Below, one piece after another: positions 27,826-37,296 of a DNA stretch of 51,073 bases (the stretch's first letter is position 1; every line of letters starts with the position of its first letter). Both the position numbers and the translations under genes were made by a program. This DNA is from a candidate division WOR-1 bacterium RIFOXYB2_FULL_42_35 (lineage in GTDB: Bacteria; Margulisbacteria; WOR-1; O2-12-FULL-45-9): the NCBI GenBank assembly GCA_001771545.1, contig MEUC01000023.1, positions 1 through 51,073 on the forward strand. Direction: 5' to 3'. The notes below the pieces were generated by a model that searched no databases, was not told the origin of the DNA, and saw only the letters and a program-made list of their open reading frames with translations.

Positions 27826-28377
27826 ATGGGTAAAATAGGTAAAAGAATCTTACAAATACCACAGGGTGTTGAGGTCAAAGTTGCTGATGGGAAGGTCATT
27901 GTTAAGGGACCGAAGGGGACTTTAGAACAAAAATATTTGCCCCAAATTAAAGTTGAGGTTAAAGATAAAACAGTTGTAACCCTGATCTTGTCCGGTGATC
28001 CTAAGGCCAATGCTTTGCAAGGGCTTTATAATAGTTTAATAAGCTCGATGATTGAAGGTGTTACCAAGGGTTTTGAGAAAAAGCTTGAGATGGTGGGGGT
28101 TGGTTACCGTGTGGCTAAACAAGGCAGCGGCTTGCAACTCCAAATTGGTTTTTCTCATCCAGTTGACTTTGCCGCACCGCCTGGAATTGTCTTTGACACA
28201 GAGGGAACCAACAAGATCATTATTAAAGGTATGGATAAGCAGTTGGTTGGTGAAATGGCAGCCGAAATTAGAATGACCAGAAAACCGGAGCCTTATAAAG
28301 GCAAGGGTATTCGTTATGTTGGGGAAATTGTCAGGAAGAAGGCTGGTAAGGCGGCAAAAGCAGCTGGAGGAGCGTAA
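27826..28377 (+). CDS. rplF: 50S ribosomal protein L6
   Basis: A uL6 protein of 183 residues with two similar domains. [11 protein letters not shown] and the C-terminal [11 protein letters not shown] are diagnostic. A short Lys/Ala-rich tail ends it. Confidence 0.97.
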   Translation: MGKIGKRILQIPQGVEVKVADGKVIVKGPKGTLEQKYLPQIKVEVKDKTVVTLILSGDPKANALQGLYNSLISSMIEGVTKGFEKKLEMVGVGYRVAKQGSGLQLQIGFSHPVDFAAPPGIVFDTEGTNKIIIKGMDKQLVGEMAAEIRMTRKPEPYKGKGIRYVGEIVRKKAGKAAKAAGGA

Positions 28378-28382
28378 AAATC

Positions 28383-28697
28383 ATGGCTAAGAAAAACAGA
28401 AAAAGGAAAGTTTCTGGCACTAAAGAGCGACCCAGGTTGTGTGTTTTTCGCAGTCTTAAAAACATTCATGCCCAAGTTATCGATGATGTTGAGGGCAAAA
28501 CATTGGTGTCTGTTTCTTCTTTGAAATTAGATCGGGGTGGCAATATTCAGGCAGCAAAAGAGGTCGGGGTAATTGTGGCAGAAAAATTAAAGGCTGCTAA
28601 AATAGAAAAAATTGTTTTTGACCGTGGTTCTGCTCTTTATCATGGCAGGGTCAAGGCTTTGGCAGAGGCTGTCCGAGAAGGAGGAATTAAGTTTTGA
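28383..28697 (+). CDS. rplR: 50S ribosomal protein L18
   Basis: A uL18 protein of 104 residues that binds 5S rRNA. The basic N-terminal arm is about a dozen residues shorter than usual; the core ([21 protein letters not shown] through [18 protein letters not shown]) is complete. It overlaps rpsE by four bases. Confidence 0.97.
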   Translation: MAKKNRKRKVSGTKERPRLCVFRSLKNIHAQVIDDVEGKTLVSVSSLKLDRGGNIQAAKEVGVIVAEKLKAAKIEKIVFDRGSALYHGRVKALAEAVREGGIKF

Positions 28698-29209
28698 GCG
28701 AAGAAAGAGATAGAAATTCTGAATTAAAAGAAAAAGTTGTCCAGATTCGTCGAGTTACCAAAGTAGTTAAGGGTGGGAAAAAGATGGGTTTTAGGGCAGT
28801 TGTTGTTGTTGGTGACTTGGCTGGTTCTGTTGGTTTGGGTATTGGCAAAGCTATTGAGGTTGCTTCTGCTATTCGTAAAGGGGTTGAAGCTGGCAAGCGA
28901 CAACAGGTTTCTATTACCCAAGTTGGCGGGACTATTCCTCATGATGTTATTGGTCGATTTGGGGCTAGTAAAGTGGTCTTACGACCGGCTCCACTAGGAA
29001 CAGGGGTAATCGCTGGTGGTGCTGTTAGAACGATCCTTGAGTTGTGTGGTTTAAAAAATGTGGTGGCAAAATCAATTGGTTCTAATAATGCTATCAACGT
29101 AGCGCGGGCTACACTTAATGGCTTGGTGGCTCTCAAAGATTTAGAGGAACAGAAGATCTTAAGGGGAAAGGATATAAAAGTTAAATATGTTGGCATTAAA
29201 GAATCCTAA
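28694..29209 (+). CDS. rpsE: 30S ribosomal protein S5
   Basis: A uS5 protein of 171 residues at the mRNA channel. It starts at TTG 28694 overlapping the rplR stop, with GAGAAGGAGG upstream. RNA-binding GRRMGFRA-type ([13 protein letters not shown]) and [15 protein letters not shown] motifs are present. The stop lies 23 bases inside rplO. Confidence 0.96.
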   Translation: MSEERDRNSELKEKVVQIRRVTKVVKGGKKMGFRAVVVVGDLAGSVGLGIGKAIEVASAIRKGVEAGKRQQVSITQVGGTIPHDVIGRFGASKVVLRPAPLGTGVIAGGAVRTILELCGLKNVVAKSIGSNNAINVARATLNGLVALKDLEEQKILRGKDIKVKYVGIKES

Positions 29210-29678
29210 ACCAAAAAAAGGTTCTACAAAAAATAAGAAAAGGGTTGGCCGAGGCACTAGTTCTGGAATGGGCAAAACTTGTGGCAGGGGACATAAGGGA
29301 CAAAAAAGTCGCAGCGGCGGTACCAAAGGGATTCGTTTTGAAGGCGGGCAAACCCCGCTGTACAGACGATTACCAAAAAGGGGCTTTAGTAACTCTCTTT
29401 TTAGTTTAAAGTACACAGCAGTTAATGTTAAAGACCTTAATGCTTATGATAGTGAAGTTAATAAGGACACCCTAAAAGTTTGTGGTACTTTGAAAATCTT
29501 AGGGGACGGAGAAATTAAAAAAGCTTTAACGGTTACAGCCGATAAGTTTAGTAAGTCAGCTAAGGAAAAGATTGAGAAAGCTGGCGGAAAATGTATTTGT
29601 ATTTTACAGCCTGAGAATAAGATGCTCAGATCCAAAAAAAAGAAGGAGACTGGAAACCGCGACGCTCGCCTTGCCTGA
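29187..29678 (+). CDS. rplO: 50S ribosomal protein L15
   Basis: A uL15 protein of 163 residues with [20 protein letters not shown]. It overlaps rpsE by 23 bases, leaving no room for rpmD (L30), which usually lies between them. The last 14 or so residues after the Lys-rich stretch are encoded by a hairpin-forming repeat (29659-29703) and look like a recent C-terminal addition. Confidence 0.96.
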   Translation: MLALKNPKPKKGSTKNKKRVGRGTSSGMGKTCGRGHKGQKSRSGGTKGIRFEGGQTPLYRRLPKRGFSNSLFSLKYTAVNVKDLNAYDSEVNKDTLKVCGTLKILGDGEIKKALTVTADKFSKSAKEKIEKAGGKCICILQPENKMLRSKKKKETGNRDARLA

Positions 29679-29703
29679 CGCAAGTTGAGGTAGGCTTAGT
29701 CGC
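29659..29703 (+). repeat. Hairpin-forming repeat at the rplO 3' end
   Basis: GCGAC (29659) pairs with GTCGC (29699-29703) and an inner GCCT with AGGC. The rplO stop lies inside it. It belongs to a loose set of GC-rich palindromes found at gene ends in this window. Confidence 0.55.
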
Positions 29704-29720
29704 TGCTTTCTATGCTTTAA

Positions 29721-30983
29721 ATGTTTAACACAATTTCCGGTATTTTTAATATTGCTGATCTAAGGAAAAAGATAGTTTTTACTTTGGGAATGATTATCCT
29801 TTTTCGCTTGGGCGCCTATATTCCAGTAGCGGGGATTGATGCCGCTCGCTTAGCGACATTGTTTGGCAAAGGTAATATTTTGGGTTTTCTTGATTTGTTT
29901 ACCGGTGGAGCCTTGATGCGCTTCTCAATTTTTGCGCTGGGGATTGTTCCTTACATTAATGCTTCCATCATTATCCAGTTGCTGACTGTGGTGATTCCTC
30001 ATTTGGAGGAATTATCAAAAGAAGGGGACGCAGGTCGCAAGCAAATTGCCAGTTATACACGTTATTTAACTGTGGCAATTGCCGGTTTCCAGGCCTTAGG
30101 CATGTCTTTCTGGTTAAAAGGGGCAATGCTAGATGGCTATAGTTTTATCTTTTTCTTGGCCGGAACAATAGTTGCTTTAACTGCTGGCAGTACCTTGATA
30201 ATGTGGTTTTCTGAACTTATTACGGAAAATGGTATCGGTAATGGGGCCTCACTTTTAATCTTTGCCGGTATTGTGGCTCGTATTCCTGCTTATGTTGCCC
30301 AAACGGTTACATTGGTTAGAGGAGGCGCTTCTATTGTTGGGGTGATCATTTTGCTGGCTTCATTCTTGTTGATGATAATGGCTATTGTTATTGTGCAGGA
30401 GGGGCAGCGTCGTATTCAGGTACAATATGCCAAACGCATTGTGGGTAGAAAAATGTATGGTGGTCAAACCACCTATATTCCTTTGCGCATTAACCAGGGC
30501 GGAGTTATTCCGATCATCTTTGCTTCATCCGTGTTGCTTTTCCCGGCTACAATTGCTCAGTTTATTCAGCATCCCTTGATGCAAAAAATGGCCGGTTTAA
30601 TTTCTCCTTCAGGTTTACTTTATATGCCTTTTTTCTTTTTCTTGATCTTTTTCTTTACTTATTTTTATACGGCCATAACCTTTAATCCTACAGAGCTAGC
30701 GGAAAATATCAAGAAATATGGTGGTTTTATTAGTGGGATCAGACCAGGAAAACCAACAGCAACCTATTTGGAATATGTTATTACCCGCTTAACTCTGGTT
30801 GGGGCTTTGTTCCTGGCTATGGTGGCTATTGTGCCTACTATCGTAGAGGGGGTTACACACATAACCTCGTTTCAAGGTTTGGGGTCAACGGCTTTGTTAA
30901 TTGTGGTTGGCGTGGCCATGGATTTGGTTAGACAAATCGAGACCCACTTGGTAACCAGACAATATGAAGGACTTTTAGCATGA
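29721..30983 (+). CDS. secY: Preprotein translocase subunit SecY
   Basis: The channel subunit of the Sec translocon, 420 residues with ten hydrophobic spans. GAYIPVAGID near the start, the plug region, and the cytoplasmic loops with QEGQRRIQVQYAKR and ISGIRPGKPT are conserved. The ATG lacks a strong Shine-Dalgarno. It overlaps adk as ATGA. Confidence 0.97.
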   Translation: MFNTISGIFNIADLRKKIVFTLGMIILFRLGAYIPVAGIDAARLATLFGKGNILGFLDLFTGGALMRFSIFALGIVPYINASIIIQLLTVVIPHLEELSKEGDAGRKQIASYTRYLTVAIAGFQALGMSFWLKGAMLDGYSFIFFLAGTIVALTAGSTLIMWFSELITENGIGNGASLLIFAGIVARIPAYVAQTVTLVRGGASIVGVIILLASFLLMIMAIVIVQEGQRRIQVQYAKRIVGRKMYGGQTTYIPLRINQGGVIPIIFASSVLLFPATIAQFIQHPLMQKMAGLISPSGLLYMPFFFFLIFFFTYFYTAITFNPTELAENIKKYGGFISGIRPGKPTATYLEYVITRLTLVGALFLAMVAIVPTIVEGVTHITSFQGLGSTALLIVVGVAMDLVRQIETHLVTRQYEGLLA

Positions 30984-31624
30984 GGAGTAATGTTTTTGTT
31001 TTTTTGGGACCACCAGGGTCAGGTAAAGGGACTCAAGCTGAACGTTTATGCAGCAAGATGAATTTACCGCATATTTCTTTAGGTGATATTTTACGTAAAG
31101 AAGTGCGCGAAGAATCTGAGATTGGCAAACAAATTAAAGACATTTTAAGTGCCGGAAATTTGGTGCCAGATGAAATAACCATTGGACTAACTAAGGTTAG
31201 GGTTGTGATGGAAGACTGTAGGGCTGGGTTTGTCCTGGACGGTTTTCCTCGTTCAGCGCCACAGGCCGAGGCTTTTGATGAAATGCCTGTAGTCCTTGAT
31301 AAAGTGATTTATTTTGATTTAACCGAAGAAGAAGTTGTGAAAAGACTTTCTGGCCGTAGAAGCTGTAAAAGTTGCGGGGCTGTTTATCACGTGGCTTTTA
31401 AGGCTCCTAAGGCAGCAGGGATCTGTGATCGTTGTGGAGCAGAGCTTTATCAGCGTTCTGATGATGTTGAGGCGGCGATTAAGAATAGGTTTAACGTTTA
31501 TGGTCAGCAAACTATGCCGTTGATTAATCATTATGAGCAACTTAATAAGTTGGTTAGAATTGATGCCAATGGCTCAATGGATGAGGTATTTACGCGACTT
31601 GAAGCAGTAGTTAATGGCCAATGA
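30980..31624 (+). CDS. adk: Adenylate kinase
   Basis: Interconverts AMP, ADP and ATP. It has 214 residues with P-loop GPPGSGKGTQ, AMP-binding LDGFPRS and a long LID carrying four cysteines (CKSC…CDRC), so a zinc-stabilised LID. Its place after secY is the classic spc position. Confidence 0.97.
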   Translation: MRSNVFVFLGPPGSGKGTQAERLCSKMNLPHISLGDILRKEVREESEIGKQIKDILSAGNLVPDEITIGLTKVRVVMEDCRAGFVLDGFPRSAPQAEAFDEMPVVLDKVIYFDLTEEEVVKRLSGRRSCKSCGAVYHVAFKAPKAAGICDRCGAELYQRSDDVEAAIKNRFNVYGQQTMPLINHYEQLNKLVRIDANGSMDEVFTRLEAVVNGQ

Positions 31625-32382
31625 GTCAAATATTGATTAAATCTCTTGATGAGATTGAAAAGGTAAAAAAAGCCTGCAGAATTGTAGCTAAAGTATTAGC
31701 TGCAGTTGGCAAGAAAGTCAAAGCGGGCATTTCTACCGAGGACCTTGATAAAATTGCCGATGAGTTAATCAGAAAACAGGGGGCGGAGCCGGTTTTTATT
31801 GGTTATCGTGGCTATCGGCATGCAACTTGTATTTCGGTTAACGAAGAAATTGTCCATGGCATCCCTGGGAAGAAGATTTTACAAGAAGGGGATATTGTTA
31901 GCCTAGATGTTGGCGCCAAGATTGGTGGCTACTGTGGTGACACGGCAGCGACCTTTCCGGTAGGCAAGATCTCCAGAAAAGCTGCTCGATTGGTGCGCTT
32001 TTGCAAGTCCGCTTTACAAGCGGGGATCAGGCAGGCTAGGGCTGGGAATCATTTAGGGGATATTTCTGCTGCAGTAAAAAATGTGGCTGATCAGGCAGGT
32101 TATTCGGTAGTGCGAGAACTTTACGGTCATGGAATTGGTAAAGATTTGCATGAGGAACCCCTAATTCCTAATTTTGGTAATCCTGGTGAGGGCCCAAAAT
32201 TAAGAGCTGGGATGGTTTTGGCGATTGAGCCGATGTTAAATATTGGCGGCTGGAAAATAAGAACGCTCTCGGATGGTTGGACGGTTGTAACTGCCGATCA
32301 AAGTCTGTCCAGTCATTTTGAGCATACGATTTTGATTACAGAAAAAGGACCGGAGATTCTGACCTTAAGAGGAAATGAATGA
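31621..32382 (+). CDS. map: Methionine aminopeptidase type I
   Basis: Removes the initiator Met. A protein of 253 residues with the metal ligands spread over [34 protein letters not shown] and [11 protein letters not shown]. It overlaps adk and infA by four bases each. Confidence 0.97.
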   Translation: MSQILIKSLDEIEKVKKACRIVAKVLAAVGKKVKAGISTEDLDKIADELIRKQGAEPVFIGYRGYRHATCISVNEEIVHGIPGKKILQEGDIVSLDVGAKIGGYCGDTAATFPVGKISRKAARLVRFCKSALQAGIRQARAGNHLGDISAAVKNVADQAGYSVVRELYGHGIGKDLHEEPLIPNFGNPGEGPKLRAGMVLAIEPMLNIGGWKIRTLSDGWTVVTADQSLSSHFEHTILITEKGPEILTLRGNE

Positions 32383-32600
32383 TAAAACAGCAAGATGTTA
32401 TTGAGTTAGAAGGGGAGATTACTGAGGCTTTGCCTAACGCGCTTTTTCGGGTGCGCTTAGAAACAGGGCAGCTAATTCTTGCCCATGTGTCTGGAAAAAT
32501 TAGAAAGCATTTTATCCGTATTCTGCCGGGTGATAAGGTTAAAGTTGAGCTTTCGCCTTATGATTTAACCCGCGGTCGGATAACTTTTAGGATGAAATAA
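32379..32600 (+). CDS. infA: Translation initiation factor IF-1
   Basis: An OB-fold protein of 73 residues that blocks the A site during initiation. [34 protein letters not shown] and the ending [10 protein letters not shown] are typical. A palindromic repeat follows directly after the stop. Confidence 0.97.
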   Translation: MIKQQDVIELEGEITEALPNALFRVRLETGQLILAHVSGKIRKHFIRILPGDKVKVELSPYDLTRGRITFRMK

Positions 32601-32638
32601 TCCGCCTGCGTCCGCCTACGGCGGACTTCGGTGGACAG
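32601..32638 (+). repeat. CCGCC-type palindrome between infA and rpmJ
   Basis: A perfect stem GTCCGCC-TAC-GGCGGAC (32610-32626) lies inside a weaker outer pairing of TCCGCC with GGTGGA. There is no T-run. It resembles other GC-rich palindromes at 35961, 39892 and 46639. Confidence 0.75.
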
Positions 32639-32648
32639 GGGGAGATAG

Positions 32649-32762
32649 ATGAAAGTAAGAACGTCAGTTAAGAGAATTTGTGAAAAATGTAAAGTAGTTA
32701 GAAGACACGGTCGAGTTTATGTTATTTGTGAGAACCCAAAGCACAAGCAAAGACAAGGTTAA
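32649..32762 (+). CDS. rpmJ: 50S ribosomal protein L36
   Basis: A 37-residue zinc-binding bL36: [20 protein letters not shown] followed by a third Cys and a His ([11 protein letters not shown]). A GGGGGAGA ribosome-binding site precedes the ATG. Confidence 0.97.
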   Translation: MKVRTSVKRICEKCKVVRRHGRVYVICENPKHKQRQG

Positions 32763-32774
32763 GAGGAGGTAGTA

Positions 32775-33167
32775 ATGGTTAGACTTGTAGGAGTTGATTT
32801 GCCGAATAATAAAAATCTTGAGGTTGCCCTGACCTATATTTTTGGTATTGGGCCGAGTTTAAGTAAGAAAATACTTAATTTAGCTGGAGTTGACCTTAGG
32901 GCTAAGGTTAAAGACTTAACAGATAATCAGGTTGTGGCACTTCGTGATGCGATCAAAGAAGTTACTTTAGTTGAAGGAGATTTGAGAAGGGAAATCAACC
33001 TTGATATTAAACGCTTAATTGAAACAGGTTGTTATCGTGGTTCTCGGCACCGAAAAGGTTTGCCGGTTCGTGGTCAACGCACTAAAACCAATGGTCGTAC
33101 CAGGAAAGGGAAGAGAAAGACTGTTGGTATGGGTAAGCAGAAAGAAGTAAAAGGAGGCACAGATTAA
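32775..33167 (+). CDS. rpsM: 30S ribosomal protein S13
   Basis: A uS13 protein of 130 residues in the 30S head contacting L5 and P-site tRNA. It begins with [20 protein letters not shown] and ends in the basic [16 protein letters not shown] tail. AGGAGG lies before the ATG. Confidence 0.98.
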   Translation: MVRLVGVDLPNNKNLEVALTYIFGIGPSLSKKILNLAGVDLRAKVKDLTDNQVVALRDAIKEVTLVEGDLRREINLDIKRLIETGCYRGSRHRKGLPVRGQRTKTNGRTRKGKRKTVGMGKQKEVKGGTD

Positions 33168-33172
33168 TTAAT

Positions 33173-33577
33173 ATGGCTGAAGAAAATCAAAAACCAAAAG
33201 TAAAACCAAAAAAGAAAAAGGACAGGAAGATCCCTTCTGTGGGAATTGCACACATAAAGGCAACCTTTAATAATACAATTATTTCTATTACTGATGGTAG
33301 TGGGGGTGTTGTGGCCTGGTCTTCTGCTGGGGGGGTTGGCTTTAAAGGAACGAAAAAGGGGACTCCCTTTGCTGCTTCTTCTGCAGCTGAAACTGCGGCT
33401 AGAAAAGCTTTAGAATTGGGAGTTCGAATGGTTAATGTCTATGTCAAGGGACCTGGCGCTGGCAGAGAAACAGCTATTCGTGCCCTGCAATCCGCCGGTC
33501 TAGAAATTAACTCTATCAAGGATGTTACACCCATACCACATAATGGTTGTCGTCCACCAAAAAGGAGAAGGGTCTAA
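33173..33577 (+). CDS. rpsK: 30S ribosomal protein S11
   Basis: A uS11 protein of 134 residues in the platform. [15 protein letters not shown] and the C-terminal [18 protein letters not shown] are diagnostic. It shares one base with the rpsD ATG. Confidence 0.98.
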   Translation: MAEENQKPKVKPKKKKDRKIPSVGIAHIKATFNNTIISITDGSGGVVAWSSAGGVGFKGTKKGTPFAASSAAETAARKALELGVRMVNVYVKGPGAGRETAIRALQSAGLEINSIKDVTPIPHNGCRPPKRRRV

Positions 33578-34194
33578 TGGGGCGACATACTACAGCAACC
33601 TGCAAGCTTTGTCGCAGGGAAAATGAAAAATTATTTCTCAAAGGGGAAAAATGTTCCACGGAGAAATGCCCCTTTACCAGGCGTTCTTATGCTCCTGGTC
33701 AGCATGGCAAAAGGCCGATTCGTCCTTCTGAATATGGTGTTCGTTTAAGGGAAAAACAAAAGGCTAGAAGGATCTATGGATTAACGGAAAGTCAATTTGA
33801 AAAATATTTTGATGAAGCTTCCAGTCGAAAGGGTGCCACGGGCGAAAAACTACTGGAATTTCTGGAAAGGCGTTTAGATAATGTTGTTTTTCGTTTGGGT
33901 TTTGTAACTTCAAGGCAAGCTGCCCGTCAGCTGGTTCATCATGGCGGAATAGTTGTTGATGATACTAGGGTTGATGTGCCGTCGTTTCGAGTTAAGACCA
34001 ACCAGGTGATTAAAGTAGGAGCCAAGGGAGTTCAGCTGGTTAAAACCATGATGGAAAAATTGCCCGACCATACGCCACCGGTTTGGTTAACCCTGACCGG
34101 AGAACAAGAGGGTAAGGTCTTGGCCATGCCGAAGCGTGAAGATATCGATACAGTCTTAGAGGATCATTATATCGTTGAGTACTATTCTAGATAA
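33577..34194 (+). CDS. rpsD: 30S ribosomal protein S4
   Basis: A uS4 protein of 205 residues, a primary 16S binder. The N-terminal zinc form has CKLC followed by two more cysteines (KCSTEKC); the S4 RNA-binding domain carries RLDNVVFRLGF and RQLVHHGGI. ATG 33577 overlaps the rpsK stop and follows AAAAGGAG; an upstream open frame is ignored. Confidence 0.98.
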   Translation: MGRHTTATCKLCRRENEKLFLKGEKCSTEKCPFTRRSYAPGQHGKRPIRPSEYGVRLREKQKARRIYGLTESQFEKYFDEASSRKGATGEKLLEFLERRLDNVVFRLGFVTSRQAARQLVHHGGIVVDDTRVDVPSFRVKTNQVIKVGAKGVQLVKTMMEKLPDHTPPVWLTLTGEQEGKVLAMPKREDIDTVLEDHYIVEYYSR

Positions 34195-34215
34195 GGAAAT
34201 AAAGGAGGAGTTTAC

Positions 34216-35163
34216 ATGGTAAGTATCGGAGAAAAACCTTGGGTGAGGATTGTTGAATCAAGTGATACATATGGGCAATATGTGGTTGAGCCGCTTGATA
34301 GAGGCTATGGTTCAACTTTGGGAAATTCTTTAAGAAGGGTGTTGCTTTCTTCCCTTTATGGTGCGGCCATTACCGCTGTCAAAATTGAAGGGATCGATCA
34401 CTCTTTTTCAACTATTCCTGGGGTAGTAGAAGATGTCCTGCAGATTATGCTTAATTTAAAAGAGGTAGTTATTCGTTCTCATTCCGAACAACCCAAAACG
34501 GTTAAACTGAAAGTTAAGGGCAAGGGTGAGGTTACTGCTGCCGATATTGAACACGATGCGGAAATTGAGATTGTTAATCCAGACCATAAAATCGCAACCC
34601 TGGATACTGCCGGGAAGCTCGAGATGGAAATAATTATTGAACGGGGAAAAGGTTATGTGCCTTCAGAGAGGAATAAAAAATCCACCTTGGCCGTCGGTTT
34701 TCTACCGACAGATTCAATTTTTACTCCTGTCCTTAAGGTCAATCTCGCAACTGAGGAAGTTCGAGTTGGTCAGGAAATTAATTATGACCGTTTAGTTCTT
34801 TCTGTTTGGACTAATGGTTCAGTTAATCCTGATGCAGCAGTCAAAGAAAGTGCTAATATTTTGGCTAAGCATGTTGAGCTTTTTGTCCATTTAGGTGAAA
34901 AAGTGGAGATTCTTGGCATTGGGCCGGAAAAGAAAGATGAGATTGGCGAAGGGATCTTAGAGATGAATGTTGAAGACTTAGAACTCTCGGCCCGATCTCT
35001 TAACTGTTTAAAGAATGCCGGTCTCAATACTGTTGGTGAGTTGATCGCTAATTCATTGTCCGATTTAATGAAATTTAAAAACTTTGGAGCCAAGTCTCTT
35101 GATGAAGTGCAGGAAAAGCTCACAGAATATAAATTGACTTTAAAAGGAGAGAGAGGGGCATGA
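34216..35163 (+). CDS. rpoA: DNA-directed RNA polymerase subunit alpha
   Basis: An alpha subunit of 315 residues. The N-terminal dimerisation domain includes PLDRGYGSTLGNSLRRVLL; the C-terminal domain includes LELSARSLNCLKNAGLNTVG, able to bind UP elements and activators. AAAGGAGGAG precedes the ATG. It overlaps rplQ by four bases. Confidence 0.98.
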   Translation: MVSIGEKPWVRIVESSDTYGQYVVEPLDRGYGSTLGNSLRRVLLSSLYGAAITAVKIEGIDHSFSTIPGVVEDVLQIMLNLKEVVIRSHSEQPKTVKLKVKGKGEVTAADIEHDAEIEIVNPDHKIATLDTAGKLEMEIIIERGKGYVPSERNKKSTLAVGFLPTDSIFTPVLKVNLATEEVRVGQEINYDRLVLSVWTNGSVNPDAAVKESANILAKHVELFVHLGEKVEILGIGPEKKDEIGEGILEMNVEDLELSARSLNCLKNAGLNTVGELIANSLSDLMKFKNFGAKSLDEVQEKLTEYKLTLKGERGA

Positions 35164-35510
35164 GGCATCGCAAAGGCAATAAAAAATTAGGCAAGCCGGC
35201 AGATCAGCGAGTAGCAATGTTGAAGAGTATTGTGCGGTCTTTGTTTATTTATGGCAAGATAGAGGTTACTCTCTTGCGGGCCAAAGCGGCTAGAAAAATG
35301 GCCGATAAACTTATTACCGAGGTTAAGAAGAACACTCTTTTTGCCAGAAGAAAGGTTGAATCAGTCTTAGCCGAAAAAGCACTTGTGACCAAGATTTTTA
35401 AAACTTTTCCGGAACGTTTTGAAGGCAGATCGGGGGGGTTTACTCGGATGGTAAAGACCCGTATCCGTAAGGGTGATGCTGCCTCAATGGCGATGCTGGA
35501 ATTGTTGTAA
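35160..35510 (+). CDS. rplQ: 50S ribosomal protein L17
   Basis: A bL17 protein of 116 residues. MRHRKGNKKLGKPADQRVAM and GFTRMVKTRIRKGDAASMA fit the family. It closes the alpha operon proper. Confidence 0.97.
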   Translation: MRHRKGNKKLGKPADQRVAMLKSIVRSLFIYGKIEVTLLRAKAARKMADKLITEVKKNTLFARRKVESVLAEKALVTKIFKTFPERFEGRSGGFTRMVKTRIRKGDAASMAMLELL

Positions 35511-35522
35511 GGGGATAAGTTT

Positions 35523-35960
35523 ATGAAAAAAAATAAAACTGTTTACGCAAAAAAAGAAACCATTAAAAGAGACTGGTTTATCGCCGATGCGGCGGGCCAG
35601 GTCTTGGGCAGATTAGCCGTTAAATTGGCCGCTCGTCTGCGAGGAAAACATAAGCCGATCTATTCTCCACATGTGGATTGTGGTGATTTTTTGGTCTTGA
35701 TTAATGCCGATAAAATTAGAGTGACCGGAAAAAAATCAAAACAAAAGATTTATTTTACCCATTCCGGTTATCCGGGTGGGGCCAAGATGCTGAGCTTTGA
35801 AAAAATGATGGAAAAGGATCCGACTAAAGTTATTAGGCTGGCTGTTTCTGGTATGTTGCCAAAAAACCGTTTGGGCCGACAGATGATCAAGAAATTGAAG
35901 ATTTATGTGGGCAGTGATCACCCGCATCAAGCCCAGAATCCGCAGAAATTTGAAGTCTGA
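35523..35960 (+). CDS. rplM: 50S ribosomal protein L13
   Basis: A uL13 protein of 145 residues, an early assembly protein. [21 protein letters not shown] and [20 protein letters not shown] are typical. It forms a pair with rpsI as in most bacteria. Confidence 0.97.
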   Translation: MKKNKTVYAKKETIKRDWFIADAAGQVLGRLAVKLAARLRGKHKPIYSPHVDCGDFLVLINADKIRVTGKKSKQKIYFTHSGYPGGAKMLSFEKMMEKDPTKVIRLAVSGMLPKNRLGRQMIKKLKIYVGSDHPHQAQNPQKFEV

Positions 35961-35976
35961 TTCCGCCTATGGCGAA
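35961..35976 (+). repeat. CCGCC-type palindrome between rplM and rpsI
   Basis: TTCCGCC-TAT-GGCGAA forms a short stem with one mismatch right after the rplM stop. It is a member of the same loose palindrome family as 32601. Confidence 0.6.
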
Positions 35977-35994
35977 TAAACCGGGAGGATATAA

Positions 35995-36609
35995 ATGATA
36001 GAGAAGAAGAAAAGCAAGGCAGTAAAAAAAACAACTGCTGTAAAAAAGAAAACAACTAAGGTTGTTAAGAAAGCGGCAGAACAAGAGCCGGTTGATAAAC
36101 AAGCGGAAGAAACCGTCATAATTTCCTCGGAAGTAGAGGTAAGAAAGGCTCCGGTAGCTGCCGCTGCCAATGTACAGGCAACAACTCGTAAAAAGATTGT
36201 CAAACGTCGGAGTTCCGGAGTGCCGACTTATTATGGCACCGGCCGCCGTAAAGAAGCAACTGCGCGAGTCTTCCTGCAAGCAGGCAAAGGGCAAATTACT
36301 GTTAATGGTCGCGAATTTTCCGAATATTTTTGCAACAGGAAAGTTCTTGAATTTAAGGCCAGAAGACCTTTGGTTGTAACCAATAACCAAGAGCTTTTGG
36401 ATGTTAACGCTGAAACTTATGGTGGCGGTGTACCCGGGCAAGCAGATGCTATATCTCTAGGTATTGCTCGAGCATTGTTAAAACTTGATCCGTCTCTAAG
36501 GATTAAATTGAAGAGAGAAGGACTGCTCAAGCGTGATCCACGCATGAAAGAGCGCAAAAAATACGGGCTCAAAGGCGCTCGACGTGCTTTCCAATATACC
36601 AAGCGTTAA
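35995..36609 (+). CDS. rpsI: 30S ribosomal protein S9 with Lys/Ala-rich N-terminal extension
   Basis: The uS9 core begins at [17 protein letters not shown] (about residue 75) and ends with the conserved RAFQYTKR, whose C-terminal arginine touches P-site tRNA. Before it lie about 74 residues rich in Lys, Thr, Val and Glu with no family match known to me. The ATG at 35995 has GGGAGGAT upstream, and no start codon lies nearer the core. Total length is 204, against about 130 for typical bacterial S9. Confidence 0.96.
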   Translation: MIEKKKSKAVKKTTAVKKKTTKVVKKAAEQEPVDKQAEETVIISSEVEVRKAPVAAAANVQATTRKKIVKRRSSGVPTYYGTGRRKEATARVFLQAGKGQITVNGREFSEYFCNRKVLEFKARRPLVVTNNQELLDVNAETYGGGVPGQADAISLGIARALLKLDPSLRIKLKREGLLKRDPRMKERKKYGLKGARRAFQYTKR

Positions 36610-36624
36610 GTTGGAGTTACCTAT

Positions 36625-37089
36625 ATGAAAAGACTTATTGTTTTATTTTTGATAATTATTTTTACTGCTAATGTTTGTATTGCTGCAGCTAAAACAGAGG
36701 CTAGTTTAGGTGTTGGGCTTTTTGGTGGTGGTGGTGGGTTAAAAACAATCTTAACCAAAAGAATTTCTCCTTTGTTAACCTTGGGAGTTGATCTGACTTA
36801 TGGTCTTGGCGGCTCAAGTCAGTCTTATTCCCTGTCTGGAATAGAGGTTTTTGCTCGTCGTGATATTAATGCAAAAGTATATTTTGCCGCAACTATTAGC
36901 CAGATAAGTTATTCCGAATCAGTTGAGCTGCAAGTTCTTAATAAAACGGTTCGCAAGGGTGGGTGTTTTGGCGGAGGAATTGCTGTTGGAATTAGGCCGT
37001 ACCTTTCTAGCCCTTTAGTTTTGGAATTGGGTTACCACACTACTTTAGGCATTAGTTTGACCGGCCAATTTAAAGTTTTTGAGCTTTAA
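36625..37089 (+). CDS. Small beta-barrel outer-membrane-like protein
   Basis: A protein of 154 residues with a signal peptide (KRLIVLFLIIIFTANVCIAAA, cleavage near residue 21). The mature part has Gly-rich strands with alternating hydrophobic residues (GVGLFGGGGG, LTLGVDLTYGLGG, LVLELGYHTTLGISL). This fits a small outer-membrane barrel. I do not recognise a named family. It follows rpsI by 15 bases and may be co-transcribed. Confidence 0.7.
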   Translation: MKRLIVLFLIIIFTANVCIAAAKTEASLGVGLFGGGGGLKTILTKRISPLLTLGVDLTYGLGGSSQSYSLSGIEVFARRDINAKVYFAATISQISYSESVELQVLNKTVRKGGCFGGGIAVGIRPYLSSPLVLELGYHTTLGISLTGQFKVFEL

Positions 37090-37097
37090 GAATTCAC

Positions 37098-37274
37098 AAT
37101 CGAAATTATATTGCTAAATGGGATGGGAGTTCTTGGTCAGCTTTTGGGGGAGGGGTTGTGGGGATCGTTCGAGCCCTGTATCTTAATGAGAATAATAATC
37201 TCTATGTTGCAGGAGAGCTTTCTTCAGCAGGAGGCAGTGCCGTTGTAAAAGTGGTTAAATGGGGTAAAAAATAA
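37098..37274 (+). pseudogene. Fossil of a beta-propeller repeat protein
   Basis: One frame from 37098 to the stop at 37272-37274 reads IAKWDGSSWSAFGGGV, then LYLNENNNLYVAGELSSAGG and a closing KVVKWGKK. This is the typical unit of kelch/WD-like surface propellers (KWDGSSWS…LYVGGxFxxAGG). It lacks a start codon and most repeats, so it appears to be the 3' remnant of a larger gene whose 5' part was lost or replaced by the preceding small outer-membrane gene. Confidence 0.65.
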
Positions 37275-37296
37275 AAAATTAGGAGGTTTACTGGGT

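Noticed and set aside
33547-33576. Upstream start for rpsD
   Set aside because: It lies in the rpsK coding sequence; ATG 33577 overlaps the rpsK stop and begins the usual S4 N-terminus.
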